Origin: Metopolophium dirhodum
Lineage: Eukaryota > Arthropoda > Insecta > Hemiptera > Aphididae
Direction of reading: 5' to 3'
DNA length: 64,000 nt
Assembly (NCBI RefSeq): GCF_019925205.1
Contig: NC_083560.1
Coordinates: 40,842,270 to 40,906,269, forward strand
The position numbers were made by a program, and so were the translations under genes. The notes below the pieces were generated by a model. It was not told the origin of the DNA. It searched no databases and saw nothing but the letters and a program-made list of their open reading frames with translations. This document shows, piece by piece, positions 55,829-64,000 of this stretch. Each line of letters opens with the position of its first letter. Within the stretch, counting starts at the first letter, position 1.

Positions 55829-55927
55829 TTACTTCTTCGCTGCTAGCGATGTAGACTTCTTAACGGCAGGTGGTATACTGATAGGTTTTTTGATTGAAGC
55901 TCTTTTTCTATTAAATTTGAGCGCCAT
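55829..55927 (-). CDS. Small basic virion-type peptide (P3)
   Basis: A 32-residue ORF, MALKFNRKRASIKKP onward, with 10 Lys/Arg. Its ATG lies inside the last codons of the minor capsid gene (17-bp overlap) and it ends 58 bp before the capsid start. P1 has a counterpart (MGLKFN...) in the same slot. Too short for family assignment. Charge and position suggest a nucleic-acid-binding core peptide. Confidence 0.5.
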   Translation of the reverse strand: MALKFNRKRASIKKPISIPPAVKKSTSLAAKK

Positions 55928-56452
55928 ATCCGCGCGTAATTTGTAAACGAATTGTTATCGGTTCACCACGCAGATTAATTAGACAATCGTTTTGATCTTT
56001 TAGCACTATATTTACTTTAGTTATTGAAGTCGTGTTTAGTCCGTAGAAAAATGGATGGCTAGGTACCTCAACGATCTTATATCCTGCAGGTACAGTAGGA
56101 TAAAGCTCGTGTATGATCTGGCTCGATGCTCCGTCGCAGAATGAGCCAGTGATTAAGTTACACTCTACTTTTATACAGTTTATTTGCATTATGTTGACAA
56201 TATTTTCAGATTCATGAGTAGCACCAGTAATGTATCGTACATTTCTAAAACCCAATAATTTCGCTATGCTATTCTCGACTCCTAAATCAACATCATGGCT
56301 GCACGATATCATACACGTTAATGTTCTGCTGTTTGCTTTTAATTCAAACATAATGACATAGTCGGGCATCATGTTTTGTATAATAGACGTGTAGTAAACC
56401 ACCGTTTCAACAGAAAAACGGCGTTCCAAAGTCCAGGCGGCTAGATCAACAT
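55911..56452 (-). CDS. Polinton P3 minor capsid (penton-like) protein
   Basis: An open frame of about 180 codons. Homology-like residues extend upstream of the TTG at 56429 (WRDVDLAAWTLERRF) to an acceptor-like ctattcag at 56453-56460, so the 5' end is probably a separate, unidentified exon. Features shared with P1: AKLLGF, NCIKVECNLITGSF and HELYPTVPAGYKIVEVP. It ends in a GEPITIRLQITRGYG block that would fit the last strand of a jelly roll. No stops within. Located between a small structural gene and the capsid gene. It would form vertices of the virion; this is inference from order and size. Confidence 0.6.
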
Positions 56453-56460
56453 CACGCCAC

Positions 56461-56820
56461 CTGAATAGGCCACTAATGCCGACACCTCATTGGATGGTGC
56501 CGATCAACTACGCATCACGCCATTCCTATGACGTCAATAACTCTTCTTTCTCTCCTGGCATGTCTCATATAAATAGGGGCCCTGTTCCACAAAGTCTTTA
56601 GAAGTAGTTATCCCAGCTTTCAGTACTTGTGGGTCGCGGACTAGTATCAGCCGCATCGCCGCCCACGCTAAAAGTACTTAATTCCCAGTCATAGTGCATA
56701 ACATAATTACTCTCCGGTAGTATTAACATTCTACCGACAAATTTCTAAGTAATAAATTAAATATATAAAATTACGTAATAAACAAGTGTTTCATAAAATT
56801 ATAATTGTGTTACAATATTA
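56461..56820. promoter_or_regulatory. Spacer inside P3 capsid block with TATA-like box
   Basis: Contains CATATAAATAGGGG at about 56566-56579 on the plus strand and a CTTTCAGTAC start-like motif at 56618, similar to the CTTTCAGTAC before the P2 polB leader (23433). Both neighbours are minus-strand genes, so an opposing or spliced-leader transcript may start here. No ORF of note. Confidence 0.35.
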
Positions 56821-57159
56821 TTATATCCAAAACTCATCTACCGTCTTCCGATCCAGAGTACCGACGTGTACGTGCCTTCGTCGTAAAAGAAGTGTGCAGT
56901 AACCAATCGGGTGAGAGCGACGGGTTACTACAGACGCTAACTGATCCAACTCATACGTCCACGTAGGTATAATTACGTACTCTTTTTCATTGATGAAATT
57001 ACGGAAGGCAATAGTATTGCAACCAGGTTCTATGTTTGGTATAGAATTATTTGTCTGTAAACTCAAAAGACAAATCTGTGCAGTATTTTCTACTTCCAAC
57101 GGTAGAAAGATCTCGCATGACAACTCACTAGAGTTTCCGTTTAATGTTAATGTGAACAT
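56821..57159 (-). CDS. Small conserved Polinton structural-type protein
   Basis: About 112 codons from ATG 57159 (MFTLTLNGNSS). It has an NSIPNIEPGCNTI motif and an IIPTWTYELDQL motif. Short proteins with NSIPN...IPxGxYEL signatures recur in Polinton-type elements as I recall them; their role is not established, with fibre or vertex accessory one option. The ATG overlaps the end of the protease gene by 13 bp, another sign of compact organisation. The final residues (HVGTLDRKTVDEFWI) may be read-through past a degraded end. No stop or frame change is obvious. Homology not verified. Confidence 0.45.
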   Translation of the reverse strand: MFTLTLNGNSSELSCEIFLPLEVENTAQICLLSLQTNNSIPNIEPGCNTIAFRNFINEKEYVIIPTWTYELDQLASVVTRRSHPIGYCTLLLRRRHVHVGTLDRKTVDEFWI

Positions 57160-57520
57160 GATAAAAACTTTAAACACAAGTTTCCACAGTTTGTGGTATT
57201 ATATTTCTGTTCTCTGCTGTAATTTAAATGTATGTCACATCCGTGAAAATATTGTTGTACTTCTAATGGTGGAGGTAAATTTCCAAAACTGTCGTAATAT
57301 TCGACTTTTTTTCCGATTTTTTTATACGCTACCCAATGCGTTCCTGTACCGTTTTCCGCATCCAAGTTAATAATCGCTGATTCTTGTCATTTAGGACGTG
57401 TAGATAACCTATCTCTGTTAAACACGCCGACGAAATGAGGTATTTTCATTAAACGAGCGATTTTTATAAGTTCGAAATCGTACAACGCTCTACTGGGTAA
57501 CGTAGATATTAGTTTTTTTT
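57147..57520 (-). pseudogene. Adenain-like cysteine protease, one stop
   Basis: C5-type maturation protease of the kind shared by adenoviruses and Polintons. Visible: SRALYDFELIKIARLMKIP at the start, FNRDRLSTRP, then NLDAENGTGTHWVAYKK (catalytic His), VEYYDSFGNLPPPLEV (Asp position) and NTTNCGNLCLKFL (catalytic Cys). An in-frame TGA lies between RPK and QESAII (about 57385), and no ATG precedes the first conserved block. It would cleave capsid precursors during maturation. Located between the membrane-active-type protein and the small structural gene. Confidence 0.8.
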
Positions 57521-57919
57521 CACTTTTACAACCCCACTACTTTTATATGGTGTTTCTATTTTGTATGAGTTGCCTTTATACGGTGTGAGATATAGTCCTT
57601 TGCCCAAATGGGATGGAGTGTTTCTATTAAATTCATTGGCCATTTTTACAACGTTGGCTACGCCACCAGTCAGGGCTCCCAGAGCTGACAACCCAGCGAA
57701 AATCGGAATGAGTGGCAAAACACCGCCTTTTTTCGGAATATTTATTGTTCGTGGAACTTAAGTCTTCTAAGTTTTGAATGTTTTTCGCGCGACGGCTACA
57801 CATTTTTTAGTCAATTTCATCAAGATTTTTTCACCAATATTTTTCTTTAAAACTTTCTTAGTCGCTTTAAGTGCCGCTTTAAACCCACATACTCCACCTA
57901 TTTTATGTTTAGTTTTCAT
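57509..57919 (-). pseudogene. Membrane-active/core-type virion protein, two stops
   Basis: Frame of exactly 137 codons from ATG 57919 (MKTKHKIGG) to TAA 57509, interrupted by TAG (57768-57770) and TAA (57758-57760). It starts with a Lys-rich basic half (KATKKVLKK, KLTKKC) followed by a hydrophobic Gly/Ala-rich helix (PLIPIFAGLSALGALTGG) and a YLTPYKG segment. This basic-then-amphipathic layout is typical of small Polinton/adintovirus virion proteins placed next to the protease. Its upstream edge joins foreign polB sequence at ~57945. Confidence 0.65.
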
Positions 57920-57944
57920 GGCAGTAGTCACACCCCAAGCCACA

Positions 57945-58049
57945 GAGTTACGGTTTTGTAGTAAAGGTATCTGAAGACGTACCGTTGGAGCTTATTGAAA
58001 AATTCAATATACCGACTTCTCCGGTTATTTATCGCGGTAGTGGTAATTG
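57945..58049 (+). pseudogene. 100-bp polB exon relic at P3 junction
   Basis: Matches 25614-25718 of P2 (exonuclease-domain exon; SYGFVVKVSEDVPLEL) with about two base differences and stops at exactly the same inner boundary, GGTAAT(C/T)GAG, where ATPase sequence begins. It is not part of any local gene. Confidence 0.8.
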
Positions 58050-58475
58050 AGTGATATACAATTATTTACGTTCTATGAAAATGAGCAAGTTATTGAACCT
58101 GAGAAAGCTTTACCAAACTCTGTGTTTATTTTCGACGATATTATTACTGAAAACCAAAAGATTGCGAGAACTTACTTCTCCAGAGGTCGTCATAATTTAG
58201 TCGATGTTTTCTATCTGGCTCAGAGTTATTCAAAAGTACCAAAACAACTTTTGCGCGATAACGCTAATTTTATTGTATTATTCAAACAAGATGAGACTAA
58301 TTTAAGGCATGTATACAATGAACATTGCTCTGGTGATATGTCATACTCAGAGTTTAAGGACTTTTGCACTTCGTGTTGGCGTCTGGGGAGATTTGAGTTT
58401 ATCGTCATAAACAAAGACTGTGAACGTGACAACGGTCGATATCGTCATGGATTTGACACATTTGTCGTTATATAA
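58050..58475 (+). pseudogene. Packaging ATPase, N-terminally truncated
   Basis: C-terminal part of the FtsK/HerA-type packaging ATPase. The Walker B region PNSVFIFDDII, the RTYFSRGRHN block, LAQSYSKVPKQLLRDN (sensor-like) and a GRYRHGFD end are seen. The upstream P-loop (Walker A) is missing because the gene starts at the polB junction. The remaining frame is open from 58047 to 58475. P2 retains the first ~70 bp after the same junction. It would have pumped DNA into the capsid; this copy cannot. Confidence 0.8.
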
Positions 58476-58499
58476 AGTGTTGTCATTGTGTAAATGCTT

Positions 58500-59263
58500 C
58501 ATTCACAGTCATAGCTGCCAGTGGTGAAGTACTCGGAGAACTGATTAAAGCCAAAGAAAATATTAAACGCAAGTATACCGCTTTAAAACAAGGTAGAGCA
58601 GATATTCATTCACTAGTATCAGAAACGTTAAGTCCGCTTATCGAACCATTGAAACAGAATATTAATAAAACAACATTTCAAGCTCCACCCACAAAGCAAG
58701 ACATTGATATTCAAGATTCTCAATATTTTAACGAAACAGACGATTCGCTAGCTTTGTTCGACTGGTATAAATCTTACGATATAGACAAAACGTATGGACC
58801 TAAAGTACAAAAAAATGGAAGAGTAGTTTTAGGTAAAAAAGAAATTAGTCTCGTCGACAATACGTTGACTATTGAAGATACTTTATACCCACTAACACAA
58901 GGACTTGGTAATTTAATATTTTGAAAAAATCCTAAATTATACACCAAAAATGATTTAGACGCATATAAATCTATATTGATTCAAACATCAGCTCATCTCA
59001 CAGCAGACAAGAAAAAAATTAAAAAAGGTGGAAATAAATATCATGATATAATCCAACATTTGTTTCGATCGGATAGAGGCTTATCAGTGAAACTGCAAAA
59101 ACATAATTTAGTATACTGGAATGATCCTAATGAGCTAGTCGATCGATTGCAGTTACTGTTGGCGTCAAAGGCAGCTGGTAATACAGGTGTTTCAAACGAA
59201 ATAATATCCATTTTCGAAGAATTACATGAAGCGGGAATAATAAAACGAATTCCAAATGTCTAA
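58500..59263 (+). pseudogene. DUF8207-like protein (P3), one stop
   Basis: Homologue of the P1 gene at 5464-6417, with IKRKYTALKQG, PLIEPL, SYDIDKTYGPKVQK and an LTQGLGNL block. It is interrupted by TGA at 58921-58923 and continues in frame through a GGNKYHDII segment to VYWNDPNELVDRLQLLL and GNTGVSNEIISI. The start is not clear: the frame is open upstream of 58500 without an obvious ATG. Its last codons overlap the integrase ATG by 8 bp. Function unknown. Confidence 0.7.
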
Positions 59264-60164
59264 ACGTGATATAGCTTATGAACTCCACAAACCAGCTAGA
59301 AAAAATTATACGAGGCGTAGAGGTAATGTTTATTGCAAAAACGATCGATGGCAAGCCGACTTGGTTGAAATGATTCCTTATTCAAAGATTAATGGTGGTT
59401 ACAAATATTTCCTGGTTGTGATTGATGCATTTACAAAACTTTCTTGGGCGAAACCATTAAAGAGTAAATCAGGTAAAGAAGTTACTAGCGCTATGGCTAC
59501 AATATTACTTGATCGGTCACCAAAACTTTTACAAGTCGATAACGGAAAAGAATTTTACAATACGACATTCGACGCGTTGATGAAGAAACATAATATACAT
59601 AAATATTCTACGTATAGTACAACGAAAGCGTGCATCGCGGAACGCCTGAACAGAACAATTAAAGGAAAAATGTATAGAGAGTTCACTGCACGAGGTTCAC
59701 ATGAATGGGTTTCCATTTTACCGTCGTTGATTAACGAGTACAACAACTCAAAACACAGAACCATAGGCATGACACCAGTGCAAGCTGATGCAGATCCAAT
59801 GACAGTCAAAATTAAACAAAGAAAAATTATTAATGGAAAAATTAAATTTAACATAGGCGATAACGTTCGTATAAGCACATATACAGGTGTATTTTCAAAA
59901 GGTTATTTACCGAGCTGGTCTACAGAAATATTCAAAATTGTTAAAATAAACAATACGTTACCTACTACCTATCAGCTACAAGATTATACTTGAAACCCGA
60001 TTGCTGGTGGCTTTTATTTAGAAGAAATATTGAAAACAAATTATCCAAATGACTATTTAGTAGAAAAAATTATCCGTAGGAAGGGAAATCTAATGTTTGT
60101 GAAATGGCTCGGGTTTGATAACACTCATAATAGTTGGATAAATACAGGTGACATTAGAAAATAG
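59256..60164 (+). pseudogene. Polinton P3 integrase, one stop
   Basis: 303 codons from ATG 59256 to TAG 60164 in one frame, with a single TGA at 59991-59993. Catalytic residues by pattern: D35 (WQADL), D95 (QVDNGKEF), E129 (CIAERLN), the same spacing as P1. C-terminal chromodomain-like FVKWLGFDNTHNSW. The start codon overlaps the preceding gene. The stop falls after the catalytic core and before the chromodomain, so a truncated product with core alone is possible. Confidence 0.88.
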
Positions 60165-60183
60165 TATCAGTCGAGCTACAGAC

Positions 60184-60498
60184 ATGAACGTGTTTGGTAG
60201 TTCTCAGTCTGGTGAAACAAAAAAAAATATTTCAAAACTCGAACAAATTGTTAAATTGTATTCGAATAAACTCGATAAAATTGAGCATTTACTCGAAGAA
60301 AATCATAAATCCATTCAAATTCAAGAAGAACAAGTAGAAGCGATACAATTGACATGAATACAAATAACTGAGCATATGACAAGAGGTGAAGTATCATTAC
60401 AATCAATCAAAGAAAGTACAGAAAGGTTGAAAAACATAATAGCAGCTATTCTGAGTCGTCTTAACACTATAGAAACTTATTATAAAGACAAGCCATAA
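60184..60498 (+). pseudogene. Coiled-coil-type small protein, one stop
   Basis: 105 codons in a single frame from ATG 60184 to TAA 60496-60498, with an internal TGA at 60355-60357. The sequence is strongly heptad-like (LEQIVKLYSNKLDKIEHLLEE; IKESTERLKNIIAAILSRL), so an extended coiled coil is likely. It follows integrase by 19 bp and overlaps the next start by one base (TAATG). No family recognised. Possibly a structural or fibre-stalk protein. Confidence 0.5.
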
Positions 60499-60971
60499 TG
60501 TCTTCGGCCATCTTAGACATGCAATGCTTACTTGGCGTCAACAATAAATATATGATTAAAGAAATGTCTATAGTAGACACAGAAACATGGGCAACTCAGC
60601 ATTGGATTTTCAAACATTCAAACTCGATGCAGGATAACAAAAGTCGTAAAACCAACAAGTGGTTGGAACGTAATTATCATCAACTAGCTATAGAGTTTGG
60701 TGATGTCGAGTACGAAGAAGTCGGTAAAATATTGAATTCATTAAAATTCAGATGCATTTACGTCAAAGGTGAACAGAAAAAACAAGTTCTTATGGAGTAT
60801 ATACCACACGTCGCACTCATCAACATTGAAGACTTGGGCTGCCCTCGTTTGGATCAAATATGTGATGACGAAACTTTACCTTGTTGTATTTTTCATATGG
60901 AATTTAATCCTAAACAATGTACATTTTATAAAGTTTTTGCTATAAGAAAATGGTTTATCAATAATTCTTAA
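60498..60971 (+). CDS. Conserved small Polinton protein, role unknown
   Basis: An intact 157-residue ORF (MSSAILDMQCLLGVNNKYMI...). Visible features are KWLERNYHQLAIEFGDVEY, a YVKGEQKK segment, a C-P-x-L-x-x-I block and a C-terminal CIFH...KQCTFYKVFAIRKW region. I have seen proteins of this layout in insects near Polinton genes but do not know a function; the ILDMQ/VKG pattern could reflect an RNase H-like fold, which is only a guess. It ends near the 3' end of polB, which is convergent. The only P3 gene in this block without a stop. Confidence 0.5.
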   Translation: MSSAILDMQCLLGVNNKYMIKEMSIVDTETWATQHWIFKHSNSMQDNKSRKTNKWLERNYHQLAIEFGDVEYEEVGKILNSLKFRCIYVKGEQKKQVLMEYIPHVALINIEDLGCPRLDQICDDETLPCCIFHMEFNPKQCTFYKVFAIRKWFINNS

Positions 60972-61372
60972 AAAATATGAATGTATGTACATTTTGTTTA
61001 ATAAACATAATATTATATTTTAACATTGGTTTTTATTTTTACGCAAACAAACATGGGTATAATATACATTGAAACTATTCACAATATCCATAACAATTAT
61101 TTACAACACAAATATACATAGAATTATACTATTTTTTATAACAAAGTTTGAATGGTTTAAAAATATAACAATAATATTTTAACATTGTTTTTTATTTTAC
61201 ATAGGTAACCTAATATTTCCAATAAATGGTTATAGATAACATTAATATATATATATATAAATAATTCAAGTGATATTTACAATTACAAAATATACTTACA
61301 CATAGTATTTACAATACATAACAAAATATATATATATACAAATATAACAAAAAAAATATACATAGTATTTAA
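60972..61372. other. AT-rich convergent spacer
   Basis: Spacer between the 3' ends of the small protein gene and polB, with AATAAA for the left gene near 61001 and repeated TATTTACAAT/ATACAAATATA words. A similar AT-rich spacer follows the polB 3' end in P2 (25790-25928). No gene. Confidence 0.5.
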
Positions 61373-62519
61373 TTATTTGGACATGCATTCCCTTAGAACT
61401 AATTGCATTAAATCACTATCCGATTCCTCCCACTCACGCCCACCAACGTCTACAGTAAACTCATGATCTGGCCAATCAACAATCTGCTCGTTACCATCCC
61501 CATAAAATTATAAATATAAGTAAAATAATTTGAAAAATATAAAATAATTTAAAAACTTACTCTAAACTATAATGACCGTGAGCCAGTGTATGTATTTTAT
61601 CGTCTAGCACCACTCTTTTGTCATCGTAGTTGTTGTATGTCAATTTATTTGTTTTGATTGTCATTAGCTGGTGTTTAAAGGAGCGTATGGAGACATTTTC
61701 TGTATATTTATCAAGACTTTCATCTCCGAACAAACACTTAACATGATCCTCCAACGTCATATGGTTTTTAACCACATGCTGTCTTACACCCTTCGCCTCG
61801 ATCTGCTCTCTTACCACATCCTCTTCTCCTGTATATATGTTGCACGCGTATGATTTTGCACGTAGTGCACAAAACTCCGTCATTATATGTCCTTTTGCTT
61901 CATCAGAGAAAAACCCGGGCACCTTCTTCCTAGCTGTAGTGTAGCACGGATGGATAGGAGGCAAGTCCGTCATGTCTAATCTATCCATCAAGTTGGGATT
62001 CTCAATAAAGTCTTTGTAAAAATCTTCGGTTTTAATATGGTATACCAACGAATCAGAAATAATAATAATTAATATATATATAATGTATATACTTGAAATT
62101 AGTTTTCTTAATATGTTTACCAGTATCAGTATACATAAGTTTGATAGTATCACCATAGTGCTTCTGCATTACGTTGTAGTGATAATCGTACATCTTCGTC
62201 TTGGAAATGTCAAGTACAGCAAATCCTATACAAATATGTTAACAAATTTAAAATAGACAATTTAAAGTATATTTACCAATATATATAGGCTTATCAAATT
62301 TGATTATTTTGTTTTCCAATGCCACCGCGTTCAGGTTTTCGTTATAGTAGGTAGCATGTTTAAATGTCGTCTTATTAATAAGTTTTTGTAATCATCTCTC
62401 ACACGACACCAACTCCATCTTCATTTCCTTCCTTTTCGATTGCATAGTCTTCCCTGAAAAAAAAAGAAACTGTTGGTAAAATAGTTAAATTGGATTAAGT
62501 AAAGTAACATACCAAATTG
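61373..62519 (-). pseudogene. polB: P3 DNA polymerase B, 3' exons only
   Basis: Exons by homology with P2: the end of exon 6 (to 62511), 62454-62277, 62225-62121, 62053-61561 and 61499-61373. Palm motif C is split by an intron exactly as in P2 (YTDT|DSLVY). The final acidic exon ends RECMSK. Breaks: TGA in exon 7 near 62394, acceptor AG lost before exon 9 (reads CTG), acceptor changed to GG before the last exon, and an R1-type insertion at 62520 inside exon 6. The 5' part lies beyond the insertion, outside the window. Confidence 0.82.
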
Positions 62520-64000
62520 AAAACCACTGTGTGACGGGGAGTATAAGACCAATCCCTCGAGGGTTATTACACCTTTAGCCATATGTCTCGAGGGCGGCTC
62601 CTTCACGCCTTTGTGACGCGGTCGCATCCCTCCGACGGGTTAAGTTCAGGGCGCCCTGACGCCAGGCTGACGTTCCCCCGCCGGCTACTCTCATGCGAGG
62701 TAGAACGTTGGGTCTCGCTGATCCTCGTCGGCGAGCGCTGGATTCGACCCAGGCAAATTTCTCCCCTTCTACAAAGGCGCTACTCCCACAGTCTTCGCGA
62801 GGCCATCCACATAAGTCGCGAACGCGCGGCCGGCGAGCGCGAGCACGCAAGGTACCCGCGCGCGTCGGCCGGACGCACGCCACAAAGCTCACTGGGTACT
62901 GATACCGTTCGGGCGTAAGCTAAGTCGGGTTCTCAGTAGGGCTCTCCCAGTGCCCGCGAAATGAGATTTAAGGATCCGTTATCCAGAGTACTCACAACGA
63001 CTCTTTTCCCACTAGCATCTGCGTCGGGGCAGTTGTTTATGCTGCCGCGATGCGACCTTTTATGAGTGGTACGGTTTTCTTTTGCCGGGTGCCGTGTCCG
63101 TACCGAATGCTCGGGTTTAAGTGCTTGTCGAGTGGGTGTCCCCCAGCCGGACTTCCGCCTTGCACGTGTTCGTTTACGAGTTGGCTGGGCCCGTGAACTC
63201 TCGGCCGGAGTTGGGCGGGGGATGTGCCGGCATGTGGCTGGAGGTCCGCGGACAGGAAAGATTCGAGGTGCCTGCCCGCGGTTGCTTTGGTCCAGCCCTT
63301 CCGTCACATTCCCTCGCTTAATAGCCTCCGCCGGTGCGTCGCAACATTTTTCCACGCTACTTTCCGTAACGCTGATATGTCACTCGGGCGAGTGGGCCCC
63401 GTGCGGATTAGAGAGGTATCCCTCTTCCCTCTGGCCTCTGGTTACTGTGGTGCCAGAGGCCCCGCGTCGGAATCTTAGTTTAACGCCGAGTCGCGTCTAA
63501 CGGGCACGTCCTTCCTCAGAGCGGCTCAGTGTTGCGTGTGCAAACTGTTTCACCGCCTGGAACAGGACCTCGGATCTGGTCATGAACTCGGGCTCGCACG
63601 GCCAGTCCGCGCCGGCCGCTCGCACAGCGAGCTCGAGTTTGTTTCTTTCCTGGTCAACAAGTGGGCATTCATACAGCAGATGTTCGGCGGTCTGGTTCGG
63701 TGACCCGCATCCACAAACTGCATCGCCTCTCAGGTTAAACATGTGGAGTTTTGCGTTAAAGTCCCCGTGTCCCGTCATCAGTTGCGACGTGTAATAGTCC
63801 ATGACGCACCAGGTGCGCTCCAACCGATGACGGATGCTTGGGAACCAGGCGTAAGTCCACCTTCCCTTGTCTATAGCGACCCATCGTTGCTGCCAGAGGT
63901 CAATAGTTTCGTTTGTATAATATGACAGATTCCGGCTGGCCTCTACAGCCGTCATCGCGCCTTTCCTTACAAGGATCTTGTTCTTCTCAGCCCTGGCCAT
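62520..64000 (-). mobile_element. R1-clade retrotransposon (copy 3), running off the window
   Basis: Same family as copy 2: the 3' untranslated region at 62520-63496 and the ORF2 C-terminus at 63497-64000 (WQQRWVAIDKGRW, YTSQLMTGHGDFN, CGCGSPNQTAEHLLYEC). The 3' end word ACCACTGTGTGACGGGGAG is shared with copies 1 and 2, but the target differs, so insertion is not strictly site-specific. The ORF part is open. The left end of the element and its duplication lie outside. Confidence 0.88.

Larger units (their letters stand above)
47930..64000. mobile_element. Polinton P3, near full length, right end outside window
   Basis: The left tip is recognised from the ATTCTAGAGCCTCATCC terminal repeat, tRNA-like module and promoter blocks shared with P2. 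Gene order: spliced gene (+); capsid, peptide, minor capsid, small structural protein, protease, membrane-active-type protein (-); ATPase, DUF8207-like, integrase, coiled-coil, conserved small protein (+); polB (-). Almost every gene has one or two stops. R1-type insertions lie at 50788-54484 and from 62520. Confidence 0.75.

Noticed and set aside
57147..62400. TGA recoding (selenocysteine or reassigned code)
   Set aside because: TAA and TAG stops, lost splice acceptors and frame changes occur in the same genes, so ordinary decay is the simpler reading.
47930..64000. Integrated prophage or bacterial contamination
   Set aside because: Spliceosomal introns, insect-type retroelements and Polinton-specific gene order argue for a eukaryotic element.
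1..64000. CRISPR arrays, operons with ribosome binding sites, rRNA genes
   Set aside because: None seen; the sequence is eukaryotic and repeats present do not have spacer-repeat periodicity.

Overview
The window looks like intergenic DNA of an AT-rich insect genome, most likely an aphid or another sap-feeding hemipteran. Short spliceosomal GT-AG introns, BEL/Pao, Ty3/gypsy and R1-type retroelements, insect-type (CCTAA)n motifs, a BIR/IAP-like gene and Maverick/Polinton virus-like elements all fit that. The species is an inference. I see no ordinary host housekeeping gene; nearly everything is mobile or virus-derived and most of it is decayed.

Layout. (1) 1-8280: remains of one Polinton (P1): protein-primed DNA polymerase B (+), integrase and a DUF8207-like protein (-), then minor capsid, a small basic peptide and the major capsid protein (+). 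Its polB carries an LTR-like insertion and frameshifts and the ATPase is missing. (2) 8352-14227: a 5.9-kb block bounded by inverted copies of a ~69-bp iterated repeat. It holds a small family of tandem paralogous ORFs and a Ty3/gypsy RT-RNase H fragment. (3) 14340-20340: a truncated and a longer copy of a BIR-domain gene, a second gypsy fragment, a third repeat array, and an apparently intact four-exon gene of unknown function transcribed divergently from the BIR gene. (4) 20442-43216: one BEL/Pao element (BEL1) with matching 326-bp LTRs and a 5-bp TSD. It was split by a palindromic mini-Polinton (P2, 22391-38798; two 3.3-kb arms that look nearly identical), itself split by a second BEL/Pao element (BEL2, 26185-32908) with a long open polyprotein and a peculiar 5' end. 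(5) 43217-47930: an errantivirus-type env remnant, three hairpins, a decayed DEDDh-exonuclease-like gene and unassigned DNA. (6) 47930-64000: a near full-length Polinton (P3) running off the right edge: terminal repeat, tRNA-like module, a four-exon gene, capsid/protease block (-), then ATPase, DUF8207-like, integrase and two further genes (+), and the 3' exons of polB (-). R1-clade retrotransposons interrupt it at 50788-54484 and from 62520.

How the parts relate. P1, P2 and P3 share homologous genes: in a working Polinton PolB copies the linear genome with a protein primer, integrase inserts it, ATPase and protease serve packaging and maturation, and the double- and single-jelly-roll proteins form the shell. 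P2 keeps only termini and polB, like an internally deleted derivative. In P2 and P3 polB is spliced; in P2 its 5' exons encode two C2H2 zinc fingers and a duplicated exon. The same repeat-rich ends with tRNA-like modules occur at P2 and P3. The least explained items are the four-exon gene beside the BIR gene, the tRNA-like terminal modules, the iterated ~69-bp arrays and BEL2's inverted U5 terminus.
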